Assembly (NCBI GenBank): GCA_023261545.1
Contig: JAHFOS010000035.1
Location: forward strand, 1 to 32,757
Length of the DNA stretch: 32,757 bases
Source of the DNA: a bacterium
GTDB lineage: Bacteria > Planctomycetota > JADGBV01
Reading direction: 5' to 3'
The notes beneath the pieces were generated by a model. It saw nothing but the letters and a program-made list of their open reading frames with translations. It ran no database searches and was not told the origin of the DNA. Made by a program: the position numbers and the translations under genes. The stretch's first letter is position 1. Every line of letters begins with the position of its first letter. This document shows, one piece after another, positions 17,902-25,722 of this stretch.

Positions 17902-18825
17902 GTGAGAGTCCTCATCGCCGGGCTCGGGATCCAGGGTGGCAAACGGCTCGCCGTGGCCGGAGACGAGGTGGTCGCTACCGTGGATCCCGTCCTCGCCAAG
18001 GCCCGCTACAAGTCTGTTTCTGAGGTTCCTCTTGAGGCCTACGATGCGGCGCTGCTGTGCATCCCGGATGCCGCCAAGCTTGAGCTCATCGAATATTTAA
18101 TCGTTCACGGTAAGCACGTGATGGTCGAGAAACCGCTCCTGGCCGAAGACGGCGGACGTTTGCGCAACCTCCTGAGTCTATCCGCAGGTCGTAACCTCGC
18201 CTGTTACACCGCTTATAATCATCGTTTTGAGCCCCACATCGCGAAGCTCAAGGCCCATCTCGACTCCGGCGTCCTCGGGCGCGTCTATCACGCCCGTTTC
18301 TTCTATGGCAATGGCACGGCCCGCGACGTCAGGAATTCCGTCTGGCGCGATCAGGGCATGGGCGTGCTCGCGGACCTCGGATCCCATCTCCTCGACATGG
18401 CCCTGTTCCTCTTCGGGCCGAACCTTGGCGCTTTCCAGGCTTGGAGCTGCCATCGCTTTGAAAATCGCACTTGCGATTATGCCACATTCGGGTCGCCAGG
18501 CCCTCCCGCCATCGAAATGACGACCAGCCTCATGTCCTGGCGCAACACCTTCAGCCTCGACGTCCACGGCGAACTCGGGTCGGCACATATTCAAGGCCTC
18601 CTCAAGTGGGGGCCGAGCACCTTGACCTTGCGAAAACGCGTGCTGCCCTCGGGGCGTCCGGACGAGGAGCAATGCACCCTGAGCGGCGCGGACCCCACCT
18701 GGTCCATCGAATACCAGTATTTCAAAGGTCTCTGCCGCAACGGCGGCACCAACCTTCAAAACGATGTGCGCATCAGCGCCATCCTGAAGGATCTGATGCG
18801 ACAGACCTCCGGCGCACCCTCATGA
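17902..18825 (+). CDS. Gfo/Idh/MocA-family oxidoreductase
   Basis: The protein has 307 residues. The N-terminal NAD(P) fold begins 'VRVLIAGLGIQGGKRL', and the family's 'EKP' motif is at residues 76-78 (VMVEKPLL). The central 'DLGSHLLDMALFLFG' provides the conserved H...D active-site residues, and a beta-sheet domain follows. Family members oxidise or reduce ring hydroxyls of sugars and NDP-sugars. GTG 17902 starts exactly at the Rossmann strand; TTG 17878, four bases after the previous stop, is an alternative with eight extra residues. Its end overlaps the next start (ATGA at 18822). With the following dehydrogenase it may oxidise the heptose ring before amination or epimerisation. Confidence 0.83.
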   Translation: MRVLIAGLGIQGGKRLAVAGDEVVATVDPVLAKARYKSVSEVPLEAYDAALLCIPDAAKLELIEYLIVHGKHVMVEKPLLAEDGGRLRNLLSLSAGRNLACYTAYNHRFEPHIAKLKAHLDSGVLGRVYHARFFYGNGTARDVRNSVWRDQGMGVLADLGSHLLDMALFLFGPNLGAFQAWSCHRFENRTCDYATFGSPGPPAIEMTTSLMSWRNTFSLDVHGELGSAHIQGLLKWGPSTLTLRKRVLPSGRPDEEQCTLSGADPTWSIEYQYFKGLCRNGGTNLQNDVRISAILKDLMRQTSGAPS

Positions 18826-20105
18826 TCGGCTTCGTCGGCCTCTCGCACCTCGGCATCGTCTCGAGCCTGGCCGCCGCCGCCAAGGGTTTCGAGGTCGTGG
18901 CCCTGGATGCGCGCCCCGGGCTGGCCGCCGGCCTCGGGCGCGGAGAACTGCCGGTGCTGGAGCCGGGGCTCGGCGCATTGTTCGCGACCCATGGCAACCG
19001 CATGCGCTTCACGGACGACTTCACCCTCCTCGGCGGCTGTAAGGTCATCGTCCTCTCACTCGACATCGTTACCGACGATGCCAACCGCAGTGATTTAAGC
19101 GGCCTCCACACACTCGCGCGTCAAGCCGCGCAACAGGCTCCCCGCGGGGCCACCCTCGTGGTGTTGAGCCAAGTGCCGCCAGGTTTCACGCGCCGGTTGT
19201 CCAGCGAGCTCGAACCTGTTCTGCAAAACGGAGGACTCCACCTCTACTACCAGGTGGAGACGCTTGTTTTCGGCGAAGCCGTGAAACGCGCGCTGGAACC
19301 TGAACGCTTCATCGTGGGCTGTGCGGACCCGGCGCTCCCCCTCCCCCAGGCCTACGCGGCATGGCTGGCCGCCTACGGATGTCCCGTGTTGCCGATGCGC
19401 TACGAAAGTGCCGAACTCAGCAAAATCTCCATCAACGTCATGCTCGCGGCCACACTCAGCGCCACCAACTCACTGGCGGAAATCTGTGAGAACGTCGGGG
19501 CAGACTGGGCTGAAATAGCCCCGGCCCTGCGTCTCGACCGGCGCATCGGACCGCACGCCTATCTCAGCGCCGGTCTCGGCATCGCGGGCGGCAACATCGA
19601 GCGCGATCTCGTCACGCTCAGCGCGCTCGCAGAGCAATACGGCGCGGAGGGAACCGTGCCCCGCGCCTTCCTCCAGCACAGTCGCTACCGCCGCGATTGG
19701 GTGCTGCGCGCCCTCCACGCCGCGGTGCTCTCCAAGCAAGCCAGCCCCGTGATGGCCATCTGGGGTCTCGCTTACAAGCCGAACACCCACTCCACCAAGA
19801 ACTCGCCAGCCCTGGCCCTGGTCGCGGCGCTCCGCGACTTCAAGTTGCGCCTGTACGACCCGCAAGCGCATCTCGAATCCGCGCCTCCCAACGTGGAGCT
19901 TGCTGAAAGCGCCCTGGCGGCCTGTGACGGAGCCGACGCGCTGGTGGTGATGACCCCATGGGACGAGTTCTCCGCCATCGCCACCGATGGCTTGAAGGGT
20001 CGGTTGCGGCGCAACATTGTCATCGATCCGTGGGGGATATGGCGCCACCGCGACTTGACGGGCGAGGGTTTTCAATACTTTAGCTTAGGTCGCCCCCCGA
20101 GGTGA
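18822..20105 (+). CDS. UDP-glucose dehydrogenase-family protein lacking the catalytic cysteine
   Basis: The protein has 427 residues with the three-domain UGDH layout: NAD domain 'IGFVGLSHLGIVSSLAAAAKG', central domain with 'AELSKISINVMLAATLSATN' (Lys201 and Asn205, the conserved pair) and C-terminal UDP-binding domain ('WGLAYKPNTHSTKNSPALAL', 'YDPQA', 'VVMTPWDEF'). The active-site loop is abnormal. Where the family has GFGGSCFPKD, this protein reads 'GIAGGNIERD': Cys is Asn258, Pro is Glu and Lys is Arg, while the Asp (262) remains. The 'PEFLREG' block is 'VETLVFG', so its second Glu is Phe150. The thioester route from aldehyde to acid should be impossible. It may perform a single oxidation, another reaction, or none. 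It is ATGA-coupled to the upstream oxidoreductase gene. Confidence 0.85.
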   Translation: MIGFVGLSHLGIVSSLAAAAKGFEVVALDARPGLAAGLGRGELPVLEPGLGALFATHGNRMRFTDDFTLLGGCKVIVLSLDIVTDDANRSDLSGLHTLARQAAQQAPRGATLVVLSQVPPGFTRRLSSELEPVLQNGGLHLYYQVETLVFGEAVKRALEPERFIVGCADPALPLPQAYAAWLAAYGCPVLPMRYESAELSKISINVMLAATLSATNSLAEICENVGADWAEIAPALRLDRRIGPHAYLSAGLGIAGGNIERDLVTLSALAEQYGAEGTVPRAFLQHSRYRRDWVLRALHAAVLSKQASPVMAIWGLAYKPNTHSTKNSPALALVAALRDFKLRLYDPQAHLESAPPNVELAESALAACDGADALVVMTPWDEFSAIATDGLKGRLRRNIVIDPWGIWRHRDLTGEGFQYFSLGRPPR

Positions 20106-20117
20106 TTCCTGGCTCCG

Positions 20118-21002
20118 ATGCAACTGTCCCGACCGTCGCCGAATCTTCCCTCGCGGGTGATCATCCTTGGATCCGCCGGTTTCATCGGACGACATCTCAT
20201 CCGGCACCTGCGGGAGCTTGGCGTGCCGATCCTGGCGCCTCCGCGCGCGGAGGTGGATCTTGAGAGCGCGCAAGGCCTGGGGCCATTGCGGAGCCTCTTG
20301 CGCCGCGAGGACGCCATCGTCGTGCTGGCGGCCTTAACGCCCGATCGCGGCCGCGACGTGCGCACCTTCATGGCCAACCTGCGCATGGGTGAAAACCTCT
20401 GCTCGCTGTTCGCGGACTTTGCGCCCGCCCACGTGGTCTACGTCAGCTCCGACGCCGTCTATGACGACGGGGCGAACCCGGTGCGCGAGGATTCCAGTTG
20501 CAATCCTTCGAGCCTGCACGGCCTCATGCACCTGGCGCGCGAGCGCATGCTGGCTCATGTCTTCGAGAAGTCTCCGGGCTCCCTGGCCCTCTTGCGGCCC
20601 ACCCTGATTTACGGCCCCGGTGATACCCACAACGGCTACGGCCCCAATCGCTTCCTGCGCGCGGCGCTCAAGGGAGAACGCATCGCCCTGTTTGGTGAGG
20701 GAGAGGAGCTTCGCGATCATATCTTCGTCGGCGACGTTTGCCGGCTCATCGCGCTCGCTCTGCGACACCGGGCCGCGGGCACGCTCAATCTGGCCACGGG
20801 CCACTCGCACAGCTTCAGGGACGTCGCCGCCACGGCCGTCCGCGCCGCGGGCCGGCCGGTCGCCATCGAGGGCGCGCCGCGCCGCAGCCCCGTCACTCAC
20901 CGCCATTTCGACGTTACGCAACTCATCAAGTCCTTTCCGAACTTCCGCTTCACCACCCTTGACGAGGGCCTCGCTGCCAAAGAGGACGAATTCCCCAAAT
21001 GA
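20118..21002 (+). CDS. NAD-dependent epimerase-like SDR with altered catalytic residues
   Basis: The protein has 294 residues. The cofactor motif 'VIILGSAGFIGRHLIRHL' and the Ser strand 'VVYVSSDAVYDD' are present. 'LRPTLIYGPGDTHNGYGPNR' and 'GEGEELRDHIFVGDVCRLI' are typical of extended SDRs. The expected YxxxK is replaced: the equivalent of 'YGxSKLxxE' is 'HGLMHLARE', with His at both the Tyr and Lys positions. Chemistry by the classical mechanism is therefore unlikely. The 12-base gap from the previous gene keeps it in the operon. It probably acts on, or binds, the same NDP-sugar as its neighbours. Confidence 0.84.
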   Translation: MQLSRPSPNLPSRVIILGSAGFIGRHLIRHLRELGVPILAPPRAEVDLESAQGLGPLRSLLRREDAIVVLAALTPDRGRDVRTFMANLRMGENLCSLFADFAPAHVVYVSSDAVYDDGANPVREDSSCNPSSLHGLMHLARERMLAHVFEKSPGSLALLRPTLIYGPGDTHNGYGPNRFLRAALKGERIALFGEGEELRDHIFVGDVCRLIALALRHRAAGTLNLATGHSHSFRDVAATAVRAAGRPVAIEGAPRRSPVTHRHFDVTQLIKSFPNFRFTTLDEGLAAKEDEFPK

Positions 21003-21038
21003 AACCGCTGCGTCGCAGGCTGCGCATGAGATGCAAAA

Positions 21039-21191
21039 ATGAATGAAGTCATGGGCAAGAAGATTTTTGACGTTGTGGAAGGGCGCCGGCGCATTCTCGA
21101 CATATCACCAACGGTTTCCGCCGCCCATCACGCTTCCTCCCACATCACTGGGCAGAGCCTCGTCGTGGACGGGGGCTGCGGCGTATGGTGA
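21039..21191 (+). pseudogene. Remnant of a classical short-chain dehydrogenase (C-terminal end)
   Basis: A 50-codon frame (ATG 21039 or 21051) ends 'ASSHITGQSLVVDGGCGVW', which closely matches the conserved C-terminus of classical SDRs (S-S-Y-I-T-G-Q-x-L-V-V-D-G-G). The upstream part ('KKIFDVVEGRRRILDISP') does not resemble an SDR, so only the last ~25 residues survive. It sits in the 229-base gap between the SDR epimerase and the ABC exporter. It is most likely a deletion scar; translation into a functional protein seems unlikely. Confidence 0.55.
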
Positions 21192-21231
21192 CACGGGCAT
21201 GCCCGGTGCCGTCGGTGCTACGCCTTACTGA

Positions 21232-23007
21232 ATGCGTCTCTACATCTTCCTGAGCGAACTGGTGCGGAAGTTCCCACGGCTGGTCGCGGCCAACCTGGGA
21301 CTCACCGTGATATCCGGGGTGTTGGAGAGCCTCTCCCTGGTGAACCTGGTCCCCTGCGTGGACCTCATCATCCACTCAGGTCTGGAACAAGCCAGTCCCT
21401 TCACGCTCAAGCTGGCGGAGTGGATGACGGGACTGGGCCTCCCTGTCAACCTGCGCACCATGCTGTTGGTGACCCTGGCGCTCACGGTCCTCACCAGCGC
21501 CTCGCTGATCCTCACCAATCGTTCGATCCTGCATACCAAATACGTCCTACTGCGCGACCTTATGCTCGGCGCCTATGACGACTTCTTCAGTGCGAGCTGG
21601 CAGTTCTTCAGCCGTGCCTCCCAAGGCAAGCTGCTCAACACTTTTATCCGCGAGATCGCCAGGATCGGGGACGCCTTTGGCTGGCTCGCCACCTACTCAT
21701 TGAGCCTCACCCGCCTACTCATCATCGTCTCGGTTCCCCTGTTCATTTCCTGGCAGGTGACGCTCATCGTGGCGGCCGCCGCCGTCGTTCTGGCTGCGCC
21801 CTTTCTTCTGCTGAGCCGATACATCTACCGGCTGGGACAACTGAATACCTCCAGTGGCAACCAGGTGCTCTCCACGCTCCACGAGAGCCTCCTTGCCGCC
21901 AAGATGATCCTGGGCTTCGCCAACCAGCCCGCGGGCCGGGAGGCACTGCAGCGCGTGTTCGCAATCCACTCGAAAACCACCGTTATTTCCCAAAATCTCA
22001 ACTACGCCATCCCCTTGGCGTTCAAGCCGCTGGGCTTCGGCCTCGTGATCCTGGCACTTTACACCGCGCGCGTGTTTGCCGTGACCCTGTCGGAGACCCT
22101 CATCCTCGTGCTGGCCGTCCTCCAGGTGCTCCCTCTCATCGGAAACCTTGTCGCCAATCGCACCTCCTTCGATCTCTTCTTCCCAAGCTACGAACAGGTC
22201 CGTGACCTCAGAGCACAGGCCCGATCGCTCGCGCAGTTCTCGGGTTCCCGCATTTTCCACGGGATCGAGCGCGGGATCTCCCTTGAAGGCGTAACCTTCG
22301 CCCATCCCGGAGGAGAGGCGCCCGTTCTGTGTGACATCCATTTGCATATCCCCCGAGGCGCCATGACCGCCATCGTGGGCAGATCGGGCTCCGGGAAATC
22401 CACTCTGATCGACACCATCATGGGTTTTCATGAACCACGGATCGGCAGCGTGCTTGTTGATAGTGTGCCTCTGCAGACCTATGACATCCGCTCCTACCGA
22501 AGACGCATAGGCTATGTCCCTCAAGACAATCTGCTGTTCAACATGAGTATTCGCGACAACCTCCTGTGGTCCAACCCTGAGGCCAGCGAAGCTGACCTCT
22601 TGCACGCTTGCCGCCAGGCCAATGTGGATGAGTTCGCCGAGAATCTCCAACAAGGCTATGACACCATCGTAGGGGATCGCGGCGTTCGCCTTTCCGGCGG
22701 TCAGATCCAACGGGTGGCGCTGGCCAGGGCTATTTTGCGCCGGCCCGCGCTACTCATTCTCGACGAGGCCACGAGCGCACTGGATACGCACTCAGAGCGG
22801 CTCATTCAGGTCTCCATTGAGGCGCTGGCTCGGGAGACCACCGTTGTCGTGGTGGCTCACCGGCTTTCCACCATCGTGAATGCGGGCCACATCGTCGTGC
22901 TGCAGACCGGCCGCGTCGCCGAACAGGGGACCTACCGCGATCTGCTCGACAAGGGTGCGGTTTTCAAGCAGATGGTCGCGCTCCAAACTCTGGAGCAGAA
23001 GTCCTGA
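21232..23007 (+). CDS. ABC exporter, fused permease and ATPase (MsbA-type)
   Basis: The protein has 591 residues. The N-terminal ~320 residues contain about six hydrophobic spans (for example 'LGLTVISGVLESLSLVNLVP', 'MLLVTLALTVLTSASLIL', 'LLIIVSVPLFISW', 'LIVAAAAVVLAAPFLLL'). The ATPase domain has Walker A near residue 383 (GRSGSGKST), Q-loop 'YVPQDN', signature 'LSGGQIQ' near 487, Walker B 'LLILDEATSALD' near 507 and H-loop 'VVAHRLST'. Such half-transporters work as homodimers and flip lipid-linked sugars, lipid A or peptides. Its place in the sugar operon suggests export of a lipid-linked glycan, but the substrate is not provable. The start ATG 21232 has no strong ribosome-binding site. The stop is one base before the next gene's ATG. 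Confidence 0.92.
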   Translation: MRLYIFLSELVRKFPRLVAANLGLTVISGVLESLSLVNLVPCVDLIIHSGLEQASPFTLKLAEWMTGLGLPVNLRTMLLVTLALTVLTSASLILTNRSILHTKYVLLRDLMLGAYDDFFSASWQFFSRASQGKLLNTFIREIARIGDAFGWLATYSLSLTRLLIIVSVPLFISWQVTLIVAAAAVVLAAPFLLLSRYIYRLGQLNTSSGNQVLSTLHESLLAAKMILGFANQPAGREALQRVFAIHSKTTVISQNLNYAIPLAFKPLGFGLVILALYTARVFAVTLSETLILVLAVLQVLPLIGNLVANRTSFDLFFPSYEQVRDLRAQARSLAQFSGSRIFHGIERGISLEGVTFAHPGGEAPVLCDIHLHIPRGAMTAIVGRSGSGKSTLIDTIMGFHEPRIGSVLVDSVPLQTYDIRSYRRRIGYVPQDNLLFNMSIRDNLLWSNPEASEADLLHACRQANVDEFAENLQQGYDTIVGDRGVRLSGGQIQRVALARAILRRPALLILDEATSALDTHSERLIQVSIEALARETTVVVVAHRLSTIVNAGHIVVLQTGRVAEQGTYRDLLDKGAVFKQMVALQTLEQKS

Positions 23008-23008
23008 A

Positions 23009-23398
23009 ATGGCAGACGCCGGGCAGCGCGGATTCGCGGGATTCCTGGCGCGCCAGTTGCGCGATGTGCATAGCGGCGCCCGGCGCGCCTTGGCCGACAA
23101 GTTGCGAAGGCTGGTTCACTACAGCGTCATGATCGCCATGCTTCCCGTCACGCTTCCAGCGCTTTTGCTCATACGCCTGGCGAGGCCCTGGAAGTCGGTG
23201 CGTTTCGCGCCCTTGAACACCGACCGTCTTGGCCATTTGGCCGCGCATACCGAGATCCGTCTTTGCGAGCACGATGCCGGCATGCACACGAGAAAGGCCT
23301 TGGACATCTTCTACCACGTCAGGCCCGTCGCCAACCTGCAGCTCAAGTTTATGTGGGACCGTGCCCGCAACGTCAAACCCCTCATACTCTACCTATAA
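23009..23398 (+). pseudogene. Truncated TIGR04372-family glycosyltransferase (N-terminal third)
   Basis: The 129-residue product has an N-terminal amphipathic stretch, a hydrophobic segment ('VMIAMLPVTLPALLLIRLAR') and then 'FAPLNTDRLGHLAAHTEIRL', 'CEHDAGMHTRKALDIFYHVR' and 'NLQLKFMWDRARNV'. I recognise these as the start of TIGR04372-type glycosyltransferases, which are normally about 400 residues long. The reading frame stops after 'KPLILYL' at a TAA that overlaps the ATG of the next gene (TAATG at 23396-23400). The rest of the enzyme is absent, and base composition changes at the same place, so this is a recombination breakpoint. The remaining piece lacks the GT-B nucleotide-binding half and should be inactive as a transferase. 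Confidence 0.78.
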
Positions 23399-24501
23399 TG
23401 ACATTAAATGTCCCTTACGTGAATCTGAGTGGCGAGGCTCACGCCCTTAAAAATGAAATGTTGGCCGCCTTTGAAAAGGTGCTGCTGGGAGGGGATTACA
23501 TCCTCGGCCCTGAACTAAAATTATTCGAAGCAGAGTTTGCCTCCTACTGTCAGGCCAAGAGATCGATCGGTCTTTCGGACGGCACGCATGCCCTCATCGT
23601 GATCCTGCGTGCACTCGGTATGCAAGGGGGAGATGAGGTGATTACCGCCCCCAATTCGTTCATCGCCTCCACCTCATCCATCGCCTTGGTTGGTGCCAAA
23701 CCGGTCTTTGCTGATATTCGTTCCGATGGAAACATCGATCCTGAACGGATGGAGTCGGCCATTACCTCACGCACAAAGGCGCTCATGCCTGTCCACCTCA
23801 CAGGACGTCCCGCGCGAATGACGGAGATTACAGAGATCGCAAAAAAGCATCATCTGTTCGTGATTGAAGATGCGTGCCAGGCCGTGGGAGCCGAACTGGA
23901 TGGAAAGCGTGTCGGAAGTTGGGGTGACGCCGCTGCCTTTAGCCTGCACCCGCTCAAAAACCTCCGCGCCATCGGAGATGGGGGAATGGTAACCACCAAT
24001 AATCCAGAACTGGCGGAGAAGATTGCTTGTGAGAGAAATCACGGGCTCATTAATCGAGAGACCTGCGAACGTTGGAGCTTTAATTGTCGACTCGATGAGC
24101 TCCAGGCGGCTTTGGTCCGCATTCAGTTAAAATATCTCGATACGTGGACGGAACAACGTCGAAAACTCGCCTTCCGCTACAATGATCTCCTGCGTCCCTT
24201 TGTTGAGGTTCCCGACGAAGGGGTTGGAGAAAAATCGGTCTATCAGACCTACGTGATCAAAGCGGAAAGACGTGATGCCTTGTTGGCGCATTTAAGAGAA
24301 AATGGGGTTGTCGCGCTCATTCACTATGCCACTCCGATCCACCTTCAACCCGCGGCTCGTTCCTTAGGATACTCTGCGGGAGATTTCCCGAACACAATGA
24401 AGCATGTCGGTAAGATCATCAGCCTCCCTCTCTTTCCCAGCATGACCCATGAACAGCAGGATCGCGTTATTGAGTTGATCGCAAATTTCTATAAAAAATG
24501 A
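23398..24501 (+). CDS. DegT/DnrJ/EryC1/StrS-family sugar aminotransferase (first of two)
   Basis: The 367-residue PLP enzyme shows 'NVPYVNLSGEAHALKNEM' at the start (family motif VPxxxL), 'LSDGTHALIVILRALG', 'GGDEVITAPNSFIAST', 'VIEDACQAVGAELDG' and the Schiff-base Lys187 in 'SLHPLKNLRAIGDGGM'. It would aminate a keto-sugar nucleotide, as FdtB or DesV do. It is the first gene of the lower-GC block, and its ATG overlaps the stop of the truncated glycosyltransferase gene. The next aminotransferase begins 11 bases after its stop. The two share motif order and are distant paralogues, implying either two different amination steps or a heteromeric pair. Confidence 0.92.
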   Translation: MTLNVPYVNLSGEAHALKNEMLAAFEKVLLGGDYILGPELKLFEAEFASYCQAKRSIGLSDGTHALIVILRALGMQGGDEVITAPNSFIASTSSIALVGAKPVFADIRSDGNIDPERMESAITSRTKALMPVHLTGRPARMTEITEIAKKHHLFVIEDACQAVGAELDGKRVGSWGDAAAFSLHPLKNLRAIGDGGMVTTNNPELAEKIACERNHGLINRETCERWSFNCRLDELQAALVRIQLKYLDTWTEQRRKLAFRYNDLLRPFVEVPDEGVGEKSVYQTYVIKAERRDALLAHLRENGVVALIHYATPIHLQPAARSLGYSAGDFPNTMKHVGKIISLPLFPSMTHEQQDRVIELIANFYKK

Positions 24502-24511
24502 ACCAAGGCGC

Positions 24512-25618
24512 ATGAGAGTCCCTTACAACTACCTAAAAGAACAATTCGCCGATCCGATGGAGGATTACTTGGACGACCTCCGTCCGCTGATCCAGTCGGG
24601 CGAGTTTACCTTTGGTCCATTCGTGACCGCATTCGAACAAAAGTTTGCGAAATATATTGGCGTCAAACATGCAATCGGATCCTGCAATGGGACCGATGCC
24701 CTGATGCTTTGTCTCAAATCGCTCGGGATCAAGGGGGGGGATGAAGTCATTACTGTCCCGAATACATTCTATGCGACCGTGGGTGCCATTGTCGCTGCGG
24801 GAGCAAAACCGGTTTTTGTAGACTGTGATGATCGCTACCAGATCGACCCAAATAAGATTGAGCGGGCGATTACCGCGCGGACCAAGGTGATCCTCCCGGT
24901 TCATTGGGCTGGCGGCTCCCCCGATATGCAAGCTATCATGGAGATCGCGGAGCGAAGAGGGCTCGCCGTTGTGGAGGATGCCTGCCCCGCGGTCGGCGCT
25001 AAGGTCAATGGGAGATCGTCCGGAACATTTGGCAGAGTCAACGCCTTCAGCATGCATCCGCTCAAGCCGCTCAATGTAATGGGGGATGGTGGGATCGTCG
25101 TCACTAACGATGACGAAATCGCGCAGTGGATCCGTACCTATCAAAATCATGGGATGAAGGATCGAGATCACATCCAGATGTGGGGAATCAACACACGCCT
25201 CCAGCCAATTCAGGCAGTTGTTGCAGGCCGTGTTCTCGATACGATTGAAGATCTGATCACAGCCAGAAATGGTAACGCCCGTCGGCTTGATGAGGGGCTC
25301 AAGGGATGGTCCGATTTTATCCACCCGCCACGACGCCCCCCAGAAAATCGTGAGGTTTACCAACTTTATCTTGTAACCGCAAAACGCCGAGATCAACTGC
25401 TATCTTATCTTATGGAACGTGGCATCGAGGCCAAAGTGCATTACCCGATCCCACTGCATCTGCAAGAGGCTGCTGCCGGCCTCGGTTACAAGAAGGGGGA
25501 TTTTCCGGTCGCTGAACGACAGGCTGGAGAGATCCTGACCCTGCCGGCACACCAGTTTATCGCGGGGGATCAAATTGATTACATGATCGACACGATCCGG
25601 GCTTTTTATCTTCGTTAG
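24512..25618 (+). CDS. DegT/DnrJ/EryC1/StrS-family sugar aminotransferase (second of two)
   Basis: The 368-residue PLP enzyme has 'AIGSCNGTDALMLCLKSLGI', 'GGDEVITVPNTFYATVGAI', 'VVEDACPAVGAKVNG' and the Schiff-base Lys185 in 'SMHPLKPLNVMGDGGI'. C-terminal 'EAKVHYPIPLHLQEAAAGLG' and 'ILTLPAHQFI' are typical of StrS-type sugar aminotransferases. AAGG lies just ahead of the ATG. It shares the island's lower GC. A frame remnant follows its stop before the Nudix gene. The substrate is presumably a 3- or 4-keto NDP-sugar, but no 4,6-dehydratase is present in the block, so the keto-sugar must come from upstream or outside genes. Confidence 0.92.
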   Translation: MRVPYNYLKEQFADPMEDYLDDLRPLIQSGEFTFGPFVTAFEQKFAKYIGVKHAIGSCNGTDALMLCLKSLGIKGGDEVITVPNTFYATVGAIVAAGAKPVFVDCDDRYQIDPNKIERAITARTKVILPVHWAGGSPDMQAIMEIAERRGLAVVEDACPAVGAKVNGRSSGTFGRVNAFSMHPLKPLNVMGDGGIVVTNDDEIAQWIRTYQNHGMKDRDHIQMWGINTRLQPIQAVVAGRVLDTIEDLITARNGNARRLDEGLKGWSDFIHPPRRPPENREVYQLYLVTAKRRDQLLSYLMERGIEAKVHYPIPLHLQEAAAGLGYKKGDFPVAERQAGEILTLPAHQFIAGDQIDYMIDTIRAFYLR

Positions 25619-25620
25619 TT

Positions 25621-25722
25621 TTCAGGCATGAGGATCGTGAGTTCTCGGTTTGTTTCAGGGAGAACCGCTTGCCTCGCAGCCTGGAGCGGCTAAAATTCGT
25701 CGCACACAAGTTCATATCATGA
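25621..25722 (+). pseudogene. Possible C-terminal remnant of an unidentified gene
   Basis: Between the second aminotransferase and the Nudix gene, 33 codons are open in one frame with a normal-looking composition ('RENRLPRSLERLKFVAHKFI'). The frame ends in TGA overlapping the Nudix ATG (ATGA at 25719-25722), the same coupling seen at other junctions in this locus. No start codon with a ribosome-binding site is visible. It may be the tail of a deleted gene, or chance. I do not recognise the family. Confidence 0.25.
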
